Source of the DNA: Roseibium alexandrii DFL-11
GTDB lineage: Bacteria; Pseudomonadota; Alphaproteobacteria; Rhizobiales; Stappiaceae
NCBI RefSeq assembly: GCF_000158095.2
Contig: NZ_CM011002.1
Coordinates: forward strand, 1,999,228 to 2,063,227
DNA length: 64,000 bases
Reading direction: 5' to 3'
Shown piece after piece: positions 17,622 through 26,473 of this stretch. The notes beneath the pieces were generated by a model. It saw only the letters and a program-made list of their open reading frames with translations. It did no database searches and had not been told where the DNA came from. The position numbers were made by a program, and so were the translations under genes. Numbering within the stretch: the stretch's first letter is position 1; every line of letters starts with the position of its first letter.

Positions 17622-18800
17622 TTAGTAAATCTCGAACAGGCCGGCAGCGCCCTGCCCGCCGCCAATGCACATGGTAACAACGCCGAGCTTGGAGCCCCGG
17701 CGGCGGCCTTCCAGAAGCAGATGGCCGGTCATGCGGGCGCCGGTCATCCCGAACGGGTGACCGATGGAAATGGAGCCGCCATTCACGTTGCACTTCTCCG
17801 GATCGATACCGAGCTGCTCCCGGCAATACAGCGCCTGTGAGGCAAACGCCTCGTTCAGCTCCCAAAGATCGATGTCATCGACGGACAAACCGTGGCGTTT
17901 CAAAAGGCGCGGCACGGCATAGACGGGACCAATGCCCATTTCATCCGGCTCGCAACCCGCCGTGACAAAGCCCTTCAGCGCGCCGAGCGGCTCAAGGCCC
18001 TGCTTTTCTGCCAGATCTGCATCCATCAACACCAGAGCCGCTGCGCCGTCTGACAGTTGGGATGCGTTGCCGGCGGTGGTGAAATTGCCTTCGCCGCGCA
18101 CCGGCTCCAGCTTGGCCAGGCCTTCGAGCGTTGTGTTCGGACGGTTGCAGTCGTCCATGGAAAACGTGACCTCCTTGCGGGTCACTTCTCCGGTTTCCCT
18201 GTCCTTGAAGGCCTGGGTGACGGTGATTGGCACGATCTCGTCGTCAAGCTTCCCGGCAGCCTGAGCTGCGGCAGTGCGCTGCTGGCTGACAAGAGACAGT
18301 TCGTCTTGGGCATCACGGCTGATGTTGTAGCGTTTGGCGACAATGTCGGAGGTCTCGATCATCGAGAGATAGACCTCCGGCTTGTGCTCATCGAGCCATT
18401 TCTCTCGCGCAGCGGGCGGGCGGGACGGCGGCATCTGGCTGATGCTTTCCACACCGCCAGCAATTGCAGCTGGAGCACCTTCGACGGAAATTGCATGCGC
18501 TGCCATGGCAACGGCCTGAAGGCCGGAGGAGCAGAACCGGTTGATGGTGACGGCCGCTGTGGTGACCGGCAGACCGGCGCGCAGAACGGACTGACGCGCA
18601 ATGTTGCTGCCGGTCCAGCCTTCCGGATACCCGCAGCCGACAAAAGCGTCTTCGATGATAGCCGGGTCCACCTTGGAGCGGGCGACGGCATGCTCGATCG
18701 CGTGACCGGCCATGGTCGCGCCGTGAGTTTCGTTAAACGCGCCCCGATAGGACTTCGCCAGCCCGGTCCGGGCGGTCGAGACAATAACTGCTTGTTTCAT
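17622..18800 (-). CDS. pimB: Acetyl-CoA acyltransferase (3-ketoacyl-CoA thiolase)
   Basis: Encodes 392 aa from ATG 18800 (MKQAVIVSTARTG); a frame extension of 5 codons is not needed. Catalytic residues of thiolases are present: the nucleophilic Cys in TINRFCSSGLQAVAMAAHAI (about residue 87), the His in NVNGGSISIGHPFGMTGAR (about 348) and the second Cys in GVVTMCIGGGQGAA (about 378). It cleaves 3-ketoacyl-CoA to acetyl-CoA and a CoA ester two carbons shorter. It is second in the operon, 11 bases after the multifunctional enzyme. Confidence 0.9.
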   Translation of the reverse strand: MKQAVIVSTARTGLAKSYRGAFNETHGATMAGHAIEHAVARSKVDPAIIEDAFVGCGYPEGWTGSNIARQSVLRAGLPVTTAAVTINRFCSSGLQAVAMAAHAISVEGAPAAIAGGVESISQMPPSRPPAAREKWLDEHKPEVYLSMIETSDIVAKRYNISRDAQDELSLVSQQRTAAAQAAGKLDDEIVPITVTQAFKDRETGEVTRKEVTFSMDDCNRPNTTLEGLAKLEPVRGEGNFTTAGNASQLSDGAAALVLMDADLAEKQGLEPLGALKGFVTAGCEPDEMGIGPVYAVPRLLKRHGLSVDDIDLWELNEAFASQALYCREQLGIDPEKCNVNGGSISIGHPFGMTGARMTGHLLLEGRRRGSKLGVVTMCIGGGQGAAGLFEIY

Positions 18801-18811
18801 GAAAAGGGGCC

Positions 18812-20902
18812 TCACGCGTTCAGGCTGGCGAAGGTCTTGCCCTCAGCCGCCAATTTTTCCAACAGGGGAGCGGGTTGCCACAGGAAGTCATCTTCTTCAG
18901 CAAACCGTTTGATATCGTTCAAGATCTTGTCAACGCCGACCGTGTCCGCATATTGCATCGGACCACCGCGCCAGCGCGGGAAACCGTAGCCGTTGAGCAA
19001 CGTGACGTCGACATCGAGCGGTCGCTGTGCAATCCCCTCCTCCACAACGAGCGCCGCTTCATTGACCATTGCAGCCATGTAGCGGTCAATGATCTCCTGA
19101 TCGCTTAAGCTCCGGCTTTCAATGCCCTTGGCCGCCCGTTCCTCGGAAATGTAGCCGAGAATGTCATCGTTCGGGACCGGTTGCTCGCCGCTGTAGTCGT
19201 AAAACCCGCGGCCGGTTTTGCGCCCATGATGCCCATCTTCGCAGAGCTTGTCGGAAAACTCCGCATAGACTTCGCGCGGGTCCCGTGTCGCAGCCAAGCG
19301 CTGGCGGGTCATGTAACCAATGTCGAGGCCAGCGAGATCGCTGACCGCGAATGGCCCCATGGCCAGACCGAAATCCACCAAGGCCCGGTCGACATCGAAC
19401 GGGCTGGCACCGGCAAGCACCGCGCCGTCGATGGCTTTGCGATAGGTTGCCAGGATGCGGTTGCCGATGAAACCGTCGCAGACACCGGCGCGCACGCCGA
19501 TCTTGCCAAGACGCTTTGCCAGCGCAAAACCGGTCGCAACCACATCCGGTGCGGTCTTAGCGCCGACAACGATTTCCAAAAGCCGCATGACATGGGCGGG
19601 CGAGAAGAAGTGCAGGCCGATCACATCTGCCGGACGGCTTGTGATCTCCGCGATCTCGTCAACATCAAGGTAAGACGTATTGGAGGCAAGCACGGCGCCC
19701 GGCTTGCAGATCTTGTCCAGCTTGCCGAAGACCTCTTTCTTGACGTCCATGCTTTCAAAGACAGCTTCGATCACAAGATCGGCTTCGGCAAGCGCGTCAT
19801 AGTCGGAGCCCGCCTTGAAGTGTCCAGCCATAATGGCGTCGAACTTTTCCTGAGAGAGTTTGCCGCGCTTGACCGCTCCGGCAAGGTTCTTGGAGACCGT
19901 TCCCTCAGCCTTGGCAACGGCCTCTGCATCCCGCTCTATCAGCGTGACCGTAAGGCCAGCAAGCAACGCTGACGTTGCAATGCCGGAGCCCATGGTGCCA
20001 CCACCGATGATCCCGACATTTTCAAGTATGCGCGGCTCGACGTCCTTAATTTCAGGCAGCTTTCCGACCTGGCGCTCGGAGAAGAAGGCATGGATCAACG
20101 CGGCGCGCTGATCTGAGTCCATCAGCGCGCGGAACAATGCCCGCTCCTGAGCCAAGCCTTCTGCAAATGGCAGATTGACGGCGCCTTCGATGGCATCGAT
20201 GCATTTTTGCGATGCGAGCTGACCACGCGCTTTCTTGGCGAGCGTTGCGCGGGCCTTGTCGAACAAACCGTCTTCCGGCGTGTTGCAGGGAAGCCCACTG
20301 ACCGGGCGCGGCCCGGCGCCCTGTTTAACAAGTGCCTTCGCATAGGCGAGACCGGCAGCGCGCATGTCGTCTTCGCCGCTGATCTGGTCGATCAAACCGA
20401 GCTCAAGCGCTTCGTTGGCAGACACCGGCTTGCCGGAGGTGATCATGTCGATGGCTTTTGTGACAGGCACAAGACGCGGCAGCCGCTGTGTCCCGCCAGC
20501 CCCCGGCAACAGGCCGAGCGAGACTTCCGGTAGGCCGAGCTTGGTTTTCGGCGCTGCGATCCGGTAATGCGCACCAAGAGCGAGCTCCAATCCGCCACCT
20601 AAAACGGTGCCATGAACGGAGGCAATCACAGGCCTTGTGCAAGACTCGATCTCGTTGATCAGTTCCGGCAGAAACGGCTCTTTCGGCGGCTGGCCGAATT
20701 CGCGAATATCGGCTCCGGCGACAAACGTCCGTCCGGCTCCGTATACCACGATGGCCTTGATCGCGTCATTTTCTGCGATGCCTCGGAACGCGTCCTGAAG
20801 GCCGGAGCGTACGGCATGCGAGAGCGCGTTCACCGGCGGGTTCGCGATTTCAATTACGGCGATGTTGTCTTCGAGTGTCAGATTGACGCTTTGTGTCACC
20901 AC
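18812..20902 (-). CDS. pimF: Fused enoyl-CoA hydratase / 3-hydroxyacyl-CoA dehydrogenase
   Basis: Encodes 696 aa in the FadJ/PimF architecture. Residues about 1-180 are a crotonase domain (VVYGAGRTFVAGADIREFG, SVHGTVLGGGLELALGAHYR), about 293-470 an NAD-binding 3-hydroxyacyl-CoA dehydrogenase (NVGIIGGGTMGSGIATSALL, VIGLHFFSPAHVMRLLEIV) and 475-690 two copies of its C-terminal domain. It does the hydration and oxidation steps of beta-oxidation. The start is GTG 20902 with GGGAGG just upstream; a second GTG follows immediately. It is first in the operon and preceded by an A+T-rich promoter with a palindrome. Confidence 0.9.
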   Translation of the reverse strand: MVTQSVNLTLEDNIAVIEIANPPVNALSHAVRSGLQDAFRGIAENDAIKAIVVYGAGRTFVAGADIREFGQPPKEPFLPELINEIESCTRPVIASVHGTVLGGGLELALGAHYRIAAPKTKLGLPEVSLGLLPGAGGTQRLPRLVPVTKAIDMITSGKPVSANEALELGLIDQISGEDDMRAAGLAYAKALVKQGAGPRPVSGLPCNTPEDGLFDKARATLAKKARGQLASQKCIDAIEGAVNLPFAEGLAQERALFRALMDSDQRAALIHAFFSERQVGKLPEIKDVEPRILENVGIIGGGTMGSGIATSALLAGLTVTLIERDAEAVAKAEGTVSKNLAGAVKRGKLSQEKFDAIMAGHFKAGSDYDALAEADLVIEAVFESMDVKKEVFGKLDKICKPGAVLASNTSYLDVDEIAEITSRPADVIGLHFFSPAHVMRLLEIVVGAKTAPDVVATGFALAKRLGKIGVRAGVCDGFIGNRILATYRKAIDGAVLAGASPFDVDRALVDFGLAMGPFAVSDLAGLDIGYMTRQRLAATRDPREVYAEFSDKLCEDGHHGRKTGRGFYDYSGEQPVPNDDILGYISEERAAKGIESRSLSDQEIIDRYMAAMVNEAALVVEEGIAQRPLDVDVTLLNGYGFPRWRGGPMQYADTVGVDKILNDIKRFAEEDDFLWQPAPLLEKLAAEGKTFASLNA

Positions 20903-20961
20903 AAGGCCTCCCTGTCCAAGTGATTAGTACGTGAACAAAGTCCTAAACACATCCCGAAGAA

Positions 20962-20978
20962 ATTTCAATATGTGGAAT
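20962..20978. promoter_or_regulatory. Operator-like motif ATTTCA-ATATG-TGGAAT before pim-type operon
   Basis: Matches the ATTCCA-N5-TGGAAT palindrome at 11 of 12 arm positions. It lies 60 bases upstream of the GTG start of the multifunctional enzyme, inside a longer inverted repeat. Confidence 0.55.
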
Positions 20979-21156
20979 TTAATATTTTATATTGAAATTA
21001 TCAGCATCTCTTGGATGAGCCGTCGGCAATGTAGCATCCACCGCCCTCTGCCGTCCCGGAGCTGATCCGTGCTCTGCTCCCCGGTATTCGAGCCGAAGGC
21101 TGAACGCCGACAGCGCCACCGTAGTAGACGCCAACCAACCCAGCTCGCCGGTTTTG

Positions 21157-21177
21157 GTCCCGGCTCAAGGCCGGGAC
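21157..21177. repeat. Dispersed intergenic palindrome, copy 1
   Basis: Arms GTCCCGG and CCGGGAC around CTCAAGG. It lies 26 bases downstream of the livF-type stop. The same sequence occurs at 27529-27549 and close variants at 46520, 55554 and 56936. Confidence 0.75.
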
Positions 21178-21202
21178 GGCGAAGTGCAAAGACCCGAGAT
21201 GC

Positions 21203-21907
21203 TCACACCTCCAGCCACTCGCTGCGGATGTCGTCGCGGGCCAGGAAGTCCTGCGGTGTTCCGGAATAAACAATCTCGCCGTGCCCCATAACATAAACAC
21301 GGGACGCGATTTTCAGCGCGATGGAGAGCTTCTGCTCCACCAGCAGAATGGAGACCCCCGCCCGGGCGATTTCTGACAAAAGCTCCCCGACCTGGGCAAC
21401 GATCCGCGGAGCGAGCCCTTCCGTTGGTTCGTCGATCATGATCAGCTGCGGATCGCCCATCAGTGTCCGGCAAATCGTCAGCATCTGCTTTTCGCCGCCT
21501 GACAGGACGCCGGCGGGCGTATCGGCACGCTCGGCAAGGTTCGGGAACATCGTCAGCATGTCCTCGATGGCCCAGCGCCCCGGCCTTTTCATGTCCTTGA
21601 TGCCGAGCACCAGGTTCTGGCGGACGGTAAGACCTGGAAAGATATCCCGGTTCTCCGGCACATAGCCAAGACCCTTCAGGGCAATCTCATGGTTCGCAAG
21701 GCCCGAGATGTTCTCACCCTTGAACCAGATGTCTCCCTTTGGCGCAACCTCGCCCATGATCGCCTTCACGGTGGTCGAGCGGCCAACGCCGTTGCGTCCG
21801 AGCAGCGCAACCACCTCACCTTCGCCGACCTCAAGATCAACGCCGCGCAGGACGTGGCTTTTGCCATAAAAGGCATTCAGCCCGCGAACAGACAACATCC
21901 CGTTCAT
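21203..21907 (-). CDS. livF: ABC transporter ATP-binding protein, LivF type, with Arg in Walker A
   Basis: Encodes 234 aa from ATG 21907, which overlaps the stop of the LivG gene by one base; a GTG lies just upstream. The signature LSGGEKQML, Walker B LIMIDEPTEGLAP and the LivF-type ending are normal. Walker A reads GRNGVGRST, with Arg where the ATP-binding Lys normally stands. Some LivF relatives are known with this Lys to Arg change, and the partner LivG has a normal Walker A, so the heterodimer may still hydrolyse ATP at one site. It is the last gene of the branched-chain-type importer operon. Confidence 0.88.
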   Translation of the reverse strand: MNGMLSVRGLNAFYGKSHVLRGVDLEVGEGEVVALLGRNGVGRSTTVKAIMGEVAPKGDIWFKGENISGLANHEIALKGLGYVPENRDIFPGLTVRQNLVLGIKDMKRPGRWAIEDMLTMFPNLAERADTPAGVLSGGEKQMLTICRTLMGDPQLIMIDEPTEGLAPRIVAQVGELLSEIARAGVSILLVEQKLSIALKIASRVYVMGHGEIVYSGTPQDFLARDDIRSEWLEV

Positions 21908-22686
21908 CACGCTGCTCCCTCAACCATCGGCAAATCCTCGGCTTCATCGCCGAGATAGGCTTCGCGCACTTTAGCATCCCCTCGAATGGCCTCCGGGGGA
22001 CCCGACGCGATGATCTCACCGTAGACAAGCACCGAAATGCGGTCGGACAGCCCAAACACGACGCTCATATCGTGCTCGACGATTATCAGCGTTTTGCCGC
22101 GCGTAGCCCGCTCGATGAGCGCGACGGCCCGCTCCGTCTCTGAATGGCTCATCCCGGCGGTCGGCTCATCCAGCAAGATGACATCGGCCCCGCCCGCAAT
22201 GGTGATGGCGATCTCCAGTGTCCGCTGATCGGCGTAGGGCAGACTTGCCGCGGGCAAGGCCGCCTTGTCGATCATGCCGACGGTTTCCAGAATCTCGGCC
22301 GTGCGGTCTTGGACATGCCTCAAGTTTCCGATGTTACGCCAGAAGCAGTAGCCGGTGCCCAGCGACCACAGGACCGCGCATCGGACGTTCTCGCGGACCG
22401 TCATGTTCGCGAAAATGTTGGAGACCTGAAACGAACGCGAGAGACCCATTCGGTTGATCACGTGGGCCTTGCGTCCGGAGATTTTTTGGTCGCCCAGATG
22501 AACGCTGCCGGACGTTGGCCGGTGCAAACCGGAGATCAGATTGAACAGGGTCGATTTGCCGGCCCCGTTGGGTCCGATGATCGCGTGCCGTTCCCCCGGC
22601 TGGATGTCGAGAGTGACCCCGCGGATGATCTCGGCGGGACCGAAGTTCTTGTTGAGATCCCGGATCGACAAGGCTGGTGTGCTCAT
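21907..22686 (-). CDS. livG: ABC transporter ATP-binding protein, LivG type
   Basis: Encodes 259 aa from ATG 22686, overlapping the LivM stop by ATGA; a longer open frame upstream lies inside livM. Walker A GPNGAGKST, Q-loop region RSFQVSNIFANMTV, and Walker B VILLDEPTAGMS are intact. The signature is degenerate: where LSxGQ is expected the sequence reads LPYADQRTLEIA, as is usual in LivG (LxYGxQR). The C-terminal extension is short, as in the LivG family. It energises uptake together with LivF. Confidence 0.9.
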   Translation of the reverse strand: MSTPALSIRDLNKNFGPAEIIRGVTLDIQPGERHAIIGPNGAGKSTLFNLISGLHRPTSGSVHLGDQKISGRKAHVINRMGLSRSFQVSNIFANMTVRENVRCAVLWSLGTGYCFWRNIGNLRHVQDRTAEILETVGMIDKAALPAASLPYADQRTLEIAITIAGGADVILLDEPTAGMSHSETERAVALIERATRGKTLIIVEHDMSVVFGLSDRISVLVYGEIIASGPPEAIRGDAKVREAYLGDEAEDLPMVEGAA

Positions 22687-23945
22687 GACGAGGCCTCCTC
22701 TTTGTCCGATCCGCTGGACCGCATGATCCAACCGCCGAGTCCGACCAAACCAAGCGCAAGCAGCCAGGTCACGGGATTGTCCGGCGCAAGGGCAAAGCCG
22801 AAGGGCTCAAACACCTCGCCGAAGCCGCTCGACTCCCTGACCGCCACCTCGATGGTGATGACGATGCCAACAAAGGCGAGCAGAGCACCGGCCGCATACC
22901 GCGCCCAGCGCCCCAGGATCTCCCCGCGATCCGAGCTCTGAACCCCATGCAATACGGAAACAAGGATCCCGGCCAGACCGGACGGTGCAAACATGACGAT
23001 CATCATGAACAAGAGCCCAAGGTATAAAAGCCAGGCTTCGGTAAAGTCGGAGAGGTTGGACTGCATGTAGGTGAGCAGGACCGCGCCCAGCATCGGCCCC
23101 GCGAAATAACGGATGCCCCCGACATAGGCCATCAGCAAAACAAACCCGGACGGGATCACCGACAGAGTTTCCGGGGTGAAGATCTCGTAATTGACCGCAG
23201 CCATGCCGCCTGCAAGGCCCGCAAATCCGCCGGCAAAGATGAAAATCAGATAGCGCACCCGCTGCGGATCGTAGCCCACGAACTCCACCCGCTCCGGATT
23301 GTCGCGTACCGCCTCGCCCATCTTGCCCAGCGGTGTGCGGGTAAAGGCGAACATCGCGATGGTTCCTATCAGCGTCCAGGCGGCAATGAACCAGTAGACT
23401 TCGTTGATCGGGCCAAGACTGAGGCCGAAAACCTCCGGCCCGTTCATGCGGTCACCGGAAACGCCCTCTTCGCCGCCAAAGAGGCTGGTGAACATAAAGC
23501 CCGCAGCTGCGACCAATTCGGCAATGCCAAGCGAGATCATCGCGAAAGGAATCCCGGCCCGCCGGCAGGACGGCCAGCCGATGACGGCCCCGGCAAAGGC
23601 ACCGCCCGCAAATCCGACCAGCGGCAAGGCAAAGACCGGAAACATGCTCCAAAGGCCTGTTCCGGCTTCAATCGCCTGCATGGCATGCATCGCAGCATAC
23701 CCACCGAGGCCGAAATAGACCGCATGGCCAAAGGACAACAGCCCTGCCCTGCCAAGCAGCATGTTGTAAGACAGGGCAAAGACCATGTTGATGCCGATCG
23801 CGTTCAACAGCGAATAGGTCGTCCGCGACGGCCCGGCCAGCGGGATCACCGCAAGCACGGCCGCCATGATCAGAAACGGCAGCACACGCGTGCGGAATTT
23901 CTCCGACTGCGACGGCGCGAGGGATATGGACAGTGTGTCAGTCAA
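22683..23945 (-). CDS. livM: ABC transporter permease, LivM type
   Basis: Encodes 420 aa with about 10 membrane helices. The family segments ALSYNMLLGRAGLLSFGHAVYFGLGGY (split near residues 58-84), GMAAVNYEIFTPETLS and FAGPMLGAVLLTYMQ are present. The likely start is TTG 23945, overlapping the LivH stop (ATTTGA); no ATG or GTG fits the coupling better. About 90 aa after the usual LivM end form two extra predicted membrane helices and an acidic tail (GSDKEEASS), longer than typical LivM. Confidence 0.86.
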   Translation of the reverse strand: MTDTLSISLAPSQSEKFRTRVLPFLIMAAVLAVIPLAGPSRTTYSLLNAIGINMVFALSYNMLLGRAGLLSFGHAVYFGLGGYAAMHAMQAIEAGTGLWSMFPVFALPLVGFAGGAFAGAVIGWPSCRRAGIPFAMISLGIAELVAAAGFMFTSLFGGEEGVSGDRMNGPEVFGLSLGPINEVYWFIAAWTLIGTIAMFAFTRTPLGKMGEAVRDNPERVEFVGYDPQRVRYLIFIFAGGFAGLAGGMAAVNYEIFTPETLSVIPSGFVLLMAYVGGIRYFAGPMLGAVLLTYMQSNLSDFTEAWLLYLGLLFMMIVMFAPSGLAGILVSVLHGVQSSDRGEILGRWARYAAGALLAFVGIVITIEVAVRESSGFGEVFEPFGFALAPDNPVTWLLALGLVGLGGWIMRSSGSDKEEASS

Positions 23946-24874
23946 ATTTCACGCTCCCCCATCAGGCCGCGCGGGCGGATCATCAGGACCAGAACCAGCA
24001 ACAGGAACGGCAGCATCGGTGCCAGCGAGGCAATCGAGATGCCGCCAAGATCGCTGAGCGGGTTCAGCCCCGTGAAGGCGAAGATTTCAGCGAAGGTCGT
24101 ATCGATGGAAATCGCAAAGGTCTGAAGGAGACCTATCAGCAAAGAGGCGATGAACGCGCCCTCCAGGCTGCCCATGCCGCCTACCACCACCACAACAAAG
24201 ACGATCGGACCGATGGATAGAGCCATCGCCGGCTCCGTGACGAGGTAGTTGCCTCCGATTACACCGGCGAGCCCGGCGAGCGCACAGCCGAAGCCGAACA
24301 CCATCATGAAGACGCGTGGCACATTGTGACCGAGGTGTCCGACCATATGCGGATGAGTCAGTGCGGCCTGGATGATCAACCCTGCGCGGGTGCGTTTCAA
24401 CAGGAACCACAGCCCAGCCAGCATCGCGATCGACACTCCCAGCATGAAAATGCGGTAGGCTGGATATTGTGCGCCAAACAGCGTGAACAACGGGAAATCG
24501 AGCGCTGCAGGGATTTCATATGGGACCGGGATCTTGCCCCAGATGATCTTGACGAGTTCGTCGATCAGATAGGCCAGGCCGAAGGTGAACAAAAGCTCGG
24601 CAAGGTGCCCATTCGCATGAACCTTGCGCAGCCCCCAGCGTTCAATACCGGCCCCTGCCAGCCCCACCAGGATCGGCGCCAGAAACAGCGCAATCCAGAA
24701 ACCGGTGACCGATCCGATCGTGTAGGCGAAATACGCACCCAGCATGTAAAAGCTCGCATGAGCGAAATTGAGCACGCCCATCATGCTGAAAATGAGGGTC
24801 AGGCCGCTGGACAGCATGAACAGCAAGAGCCCGTAAATCACCCCGTTCAGCAGAGAGAAAAAGAATGTTTCCAT
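23942..24874 (-). CDS. livH: ABC transporter permease, LivH type
   Basis: Encodes 310 aa with eight membrane helices. LNGVIYGLLLFMLSSGLTLI near residue 9 and MGVLNFAHASFYMLGAYFAY near 32 are diagnostic of LivH, as is VVGGMGSLEGAFIASLLIGL near 228. It pairs with LivM to form the channel of a hydrophobic-amino-acid-type importer. The substrate could be an amino acid, a short-chain amide or an aromatic or aliphatic acid, because this transporter class is widely reused for catabolic substrates. Confidence 0.9.
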   Translation of the reverse strand: METFFFSLLNGVIYGLLLFMLSSGLTLIFSMMGVLNFAHASFYMLGAYFAYTIGSVTGFWIALFLAPILVGLAGAGIERWGLRKVHANGHLAELLFTFGLAYLIDELVKIIWGKIPVPYEIPAALDFPLFTLFGAQYPAYRIFMLGVSIAMLAGLWFLLKRTRAGLIIQAALTHPHMVGHLGHNVPRVFMMVFGFGCALAGLAGVIGGNYLVTEPAMALSIGPIVFVVVVVGGMGSLEGAFIASLLIGLLQTFAISIDTTFAEIFAFTGLNPLSDLGGISIASLAPMLPFLLLVLVLMIRPRGLMGEREI

Positions 24875-24956
24875 GTATGTCCTGCCCGAAAGACCACGCG
24901 CTTTAATGGAAAGCGCGCAGCGTTATTGAATGGATGAAAGCAGCAGCCAACTGGTG

Positions 24957-26189
24957 TCAGCTTGGCCTTTCCATCTGGCAGGTGGTTGCGGTGCGGGTCG
25001 CATTGCCGTTGATTTCACCATCCGGATCGGTAGTAAATCCGAAAGCGGTGCCTTCCAGTGTCCGCGACACGTCATCAGAGAAGGTGGAGATAAACAACGG
25101 CTGGATCAGCTGATGATTGTCCTCGCGCATGGAGACAGGACCATAGGGTGTTTCATGCTCCATTCCGGCAAGGGCAAAGGCCACCTTTATCGGATCGTTC
25201 TCGCCTACTTCATCCACCGCCTTGTCGAACATCTCCATCAGCGTGAACACCCGCTGATAGTAGTAATCGGTGCCGTAGCGCTCCTGGAAGCGGTCCATGT
25301 TGGCGACCTGCTCTTCGCTCGTGTCGATATTCTGATGGAACTCTGTGATCTGTTTGACGAGACCGATTGCGCCCTCGCCCATGGTTGCCACGGCTCCGAG
25401 CCCGCCGCCGTAATAGGTCAGATACGGCACGTTGTGACCGGCCGCGGACGCTGCCTTGATGAGCAGCGTCATGTCCTGCCCCCAATTGCCGGTGATCACC
25501 GCATCGGCGTCCGAGGTCATCATTTTCTGAACGTACGGCGTGAAGTCCTTCACCTTGCCGAGCGGATGCAGTTCGTTGCCGACGATCTCGATATCCGGCC
25601 GCTTTTCGGCAATCATCGTCACGGCAGCATTGGCAACCGCCTTGCCGAAGGAATAATCCTGTCCGAGGATGTAGATCTGCTTGATGTGATCCTGCTTGGC
25701 GAGCCAGTCGGTCATCGCCGCCATTTTCATGTCAGCGTCCGCATCAAAGCGGAAATGCCAGAAACTGCAGCGGTCGTTGGTGAAAGCCGGGTCGACGGCA
25801 GCATAGTTCAGGAACAGTACCTCTTCGCCGGGGTTGCGTTTGTTGTGCTTGTTGATCGCATCGATCAGTGCCGAGGCGACGGAAGAACCATTGCCCTGAA
25901 CGATATAGCGGATGCCCTGGTCAATCGCCTTTTGCAGCTGTACCAGGCTTTCCTTCGGATTGACCTTGTTGTCGAACGGCACGATCTCGACCGTCATGCC
26001 GCCTGCACCACCAGCCTCGTTGATCCGGTCAGCGGCATAGCGGAAATGCTTCAATCCCGTGTCCCCGGCCAAGGCGAAATGGCCCGACAGCGGATCGATA
26101 TAGCCGATTTTCACGGTGTCGGCGCTGGATACGCTTATAGAGCAAGTGGCAAGCGCTGCGGCCGCCACAAGTGACTTCAGATAGTTCAT
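24957..26189 (-). CDS. ABC transporter substrate-binding protein (LivK-like, type I fold)
   Basis: Encodes 410 aa from ATG 26189, with GGGAGGAAAG seven bases upstream; the longer frame to 26264 has no signal peptide. A Sec signal peptide (MNYLKSLVAAAALATCSISVSSA) leads a periplasmic-binding fold type I protein: VKIGYIDPLSGHFALAGDTG near residue 26, INEAGGAGGMTVEIV near 56 and VQGNGSSVASALIDAINKHN near 100. Homologues of this subfamily accompany importers for carboxylates and amides as well as amino acids. It is the first gene of the importer operon. Confidence 0.87.
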   Translation of the reverse strand: MNYLKSLVAAAALATCSISVSSADTVKIGYIDPLSGHFALAGDTGLKHFRYAADRINEAGGAGGMTVEIVPFDNKVNPKESLVQLQKAIDQGIRYIVQGNGSSVASALIDAINKHNKRNPGEEVLFLNYAAVDPAFTNDRCSFWHFRFDADADMKMAAMTDWLAKQDHIKQIYILGQDYSFGKAVANAAVTMIAEKRPDIEIVGNELHPLGKVKDFTPYVQKMMTSDADAVITGNWGQDMTLLIKAASAAGHNVPYLTYYGGGLGAVATMGEGAIGLVKQITEFHQNIDTSEEQVANMDRFQERYGTDYYYQRVFTLMEMFDKAVDEVGENDPIKVAFALAGMEHETPYGPVSMREDNHQLIQPLFISTFSDDVSRTLEGTAFGFTTDPDGEINGNATRTATTCQMERPS

Positions 26190-26335
26190 GCTTTCCTCCC
26201 TGAGCGGCCGGCTTCCGGGTTTTCCCTGTTTTGACGGCCAGACAATTTGCTGCACTGCACGCAAAAGCTGATTTTGTGCTCAAAGACTATTGCAAATTGA
26301 AATCTTGAGACTTGTCAAGAAAAATACAGAATTCT

Positions 26336-26352
26336 ATTCTGACATGTGGAAT
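26336..26352. promoter_or_regulatory. Operator-like motif ATTCTG-ACATG-TGGAAT between divergent operons
   Basis: One perfect TGGAAT half-site and a 4-of-6 match in the other arm, with the same 5-base spacer as at the two other promoters. Positions 26344-26352 (ATGTGGAAT) are identical to those of the motif at 20962-20978. It lies between the divergent importer and nitronate-monooxygenase-like genes, in A+T-rich DNA. Confidence 0.45.
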
Positions 26353-26473
26353 AATGACCAATACGGAAGGCGTCATACGCAGACTGTTTCAGCGCGTTTT
26401 TGGTGTGATGATGGCCTTCACGCAGAACGAAATCAGCGGTCGCAGAACCGTCCTACCGAGGTGACACCCAAGC

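Larger units (their letters stand above)
20903..21202. other. Intergenic region: pim operon promoter plus 3' end region of the ABC operon
   Basis: The right-hand gene on the minus strand ends at 21203 and the pim operon starts at 20902, so this holds both a terminator region and a promoter. 20930-21000 is strongly A+T-rich and contains an 11-bp inverted repeat, AATTTCAATAT (20961-20971) with ATATTGAAATT (20989-20999), overlapping the shared operator motif. A G+C palindrome of the dispersed repeat family lies at 21157-21177. No gene is seen. Confidence 0.7.
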
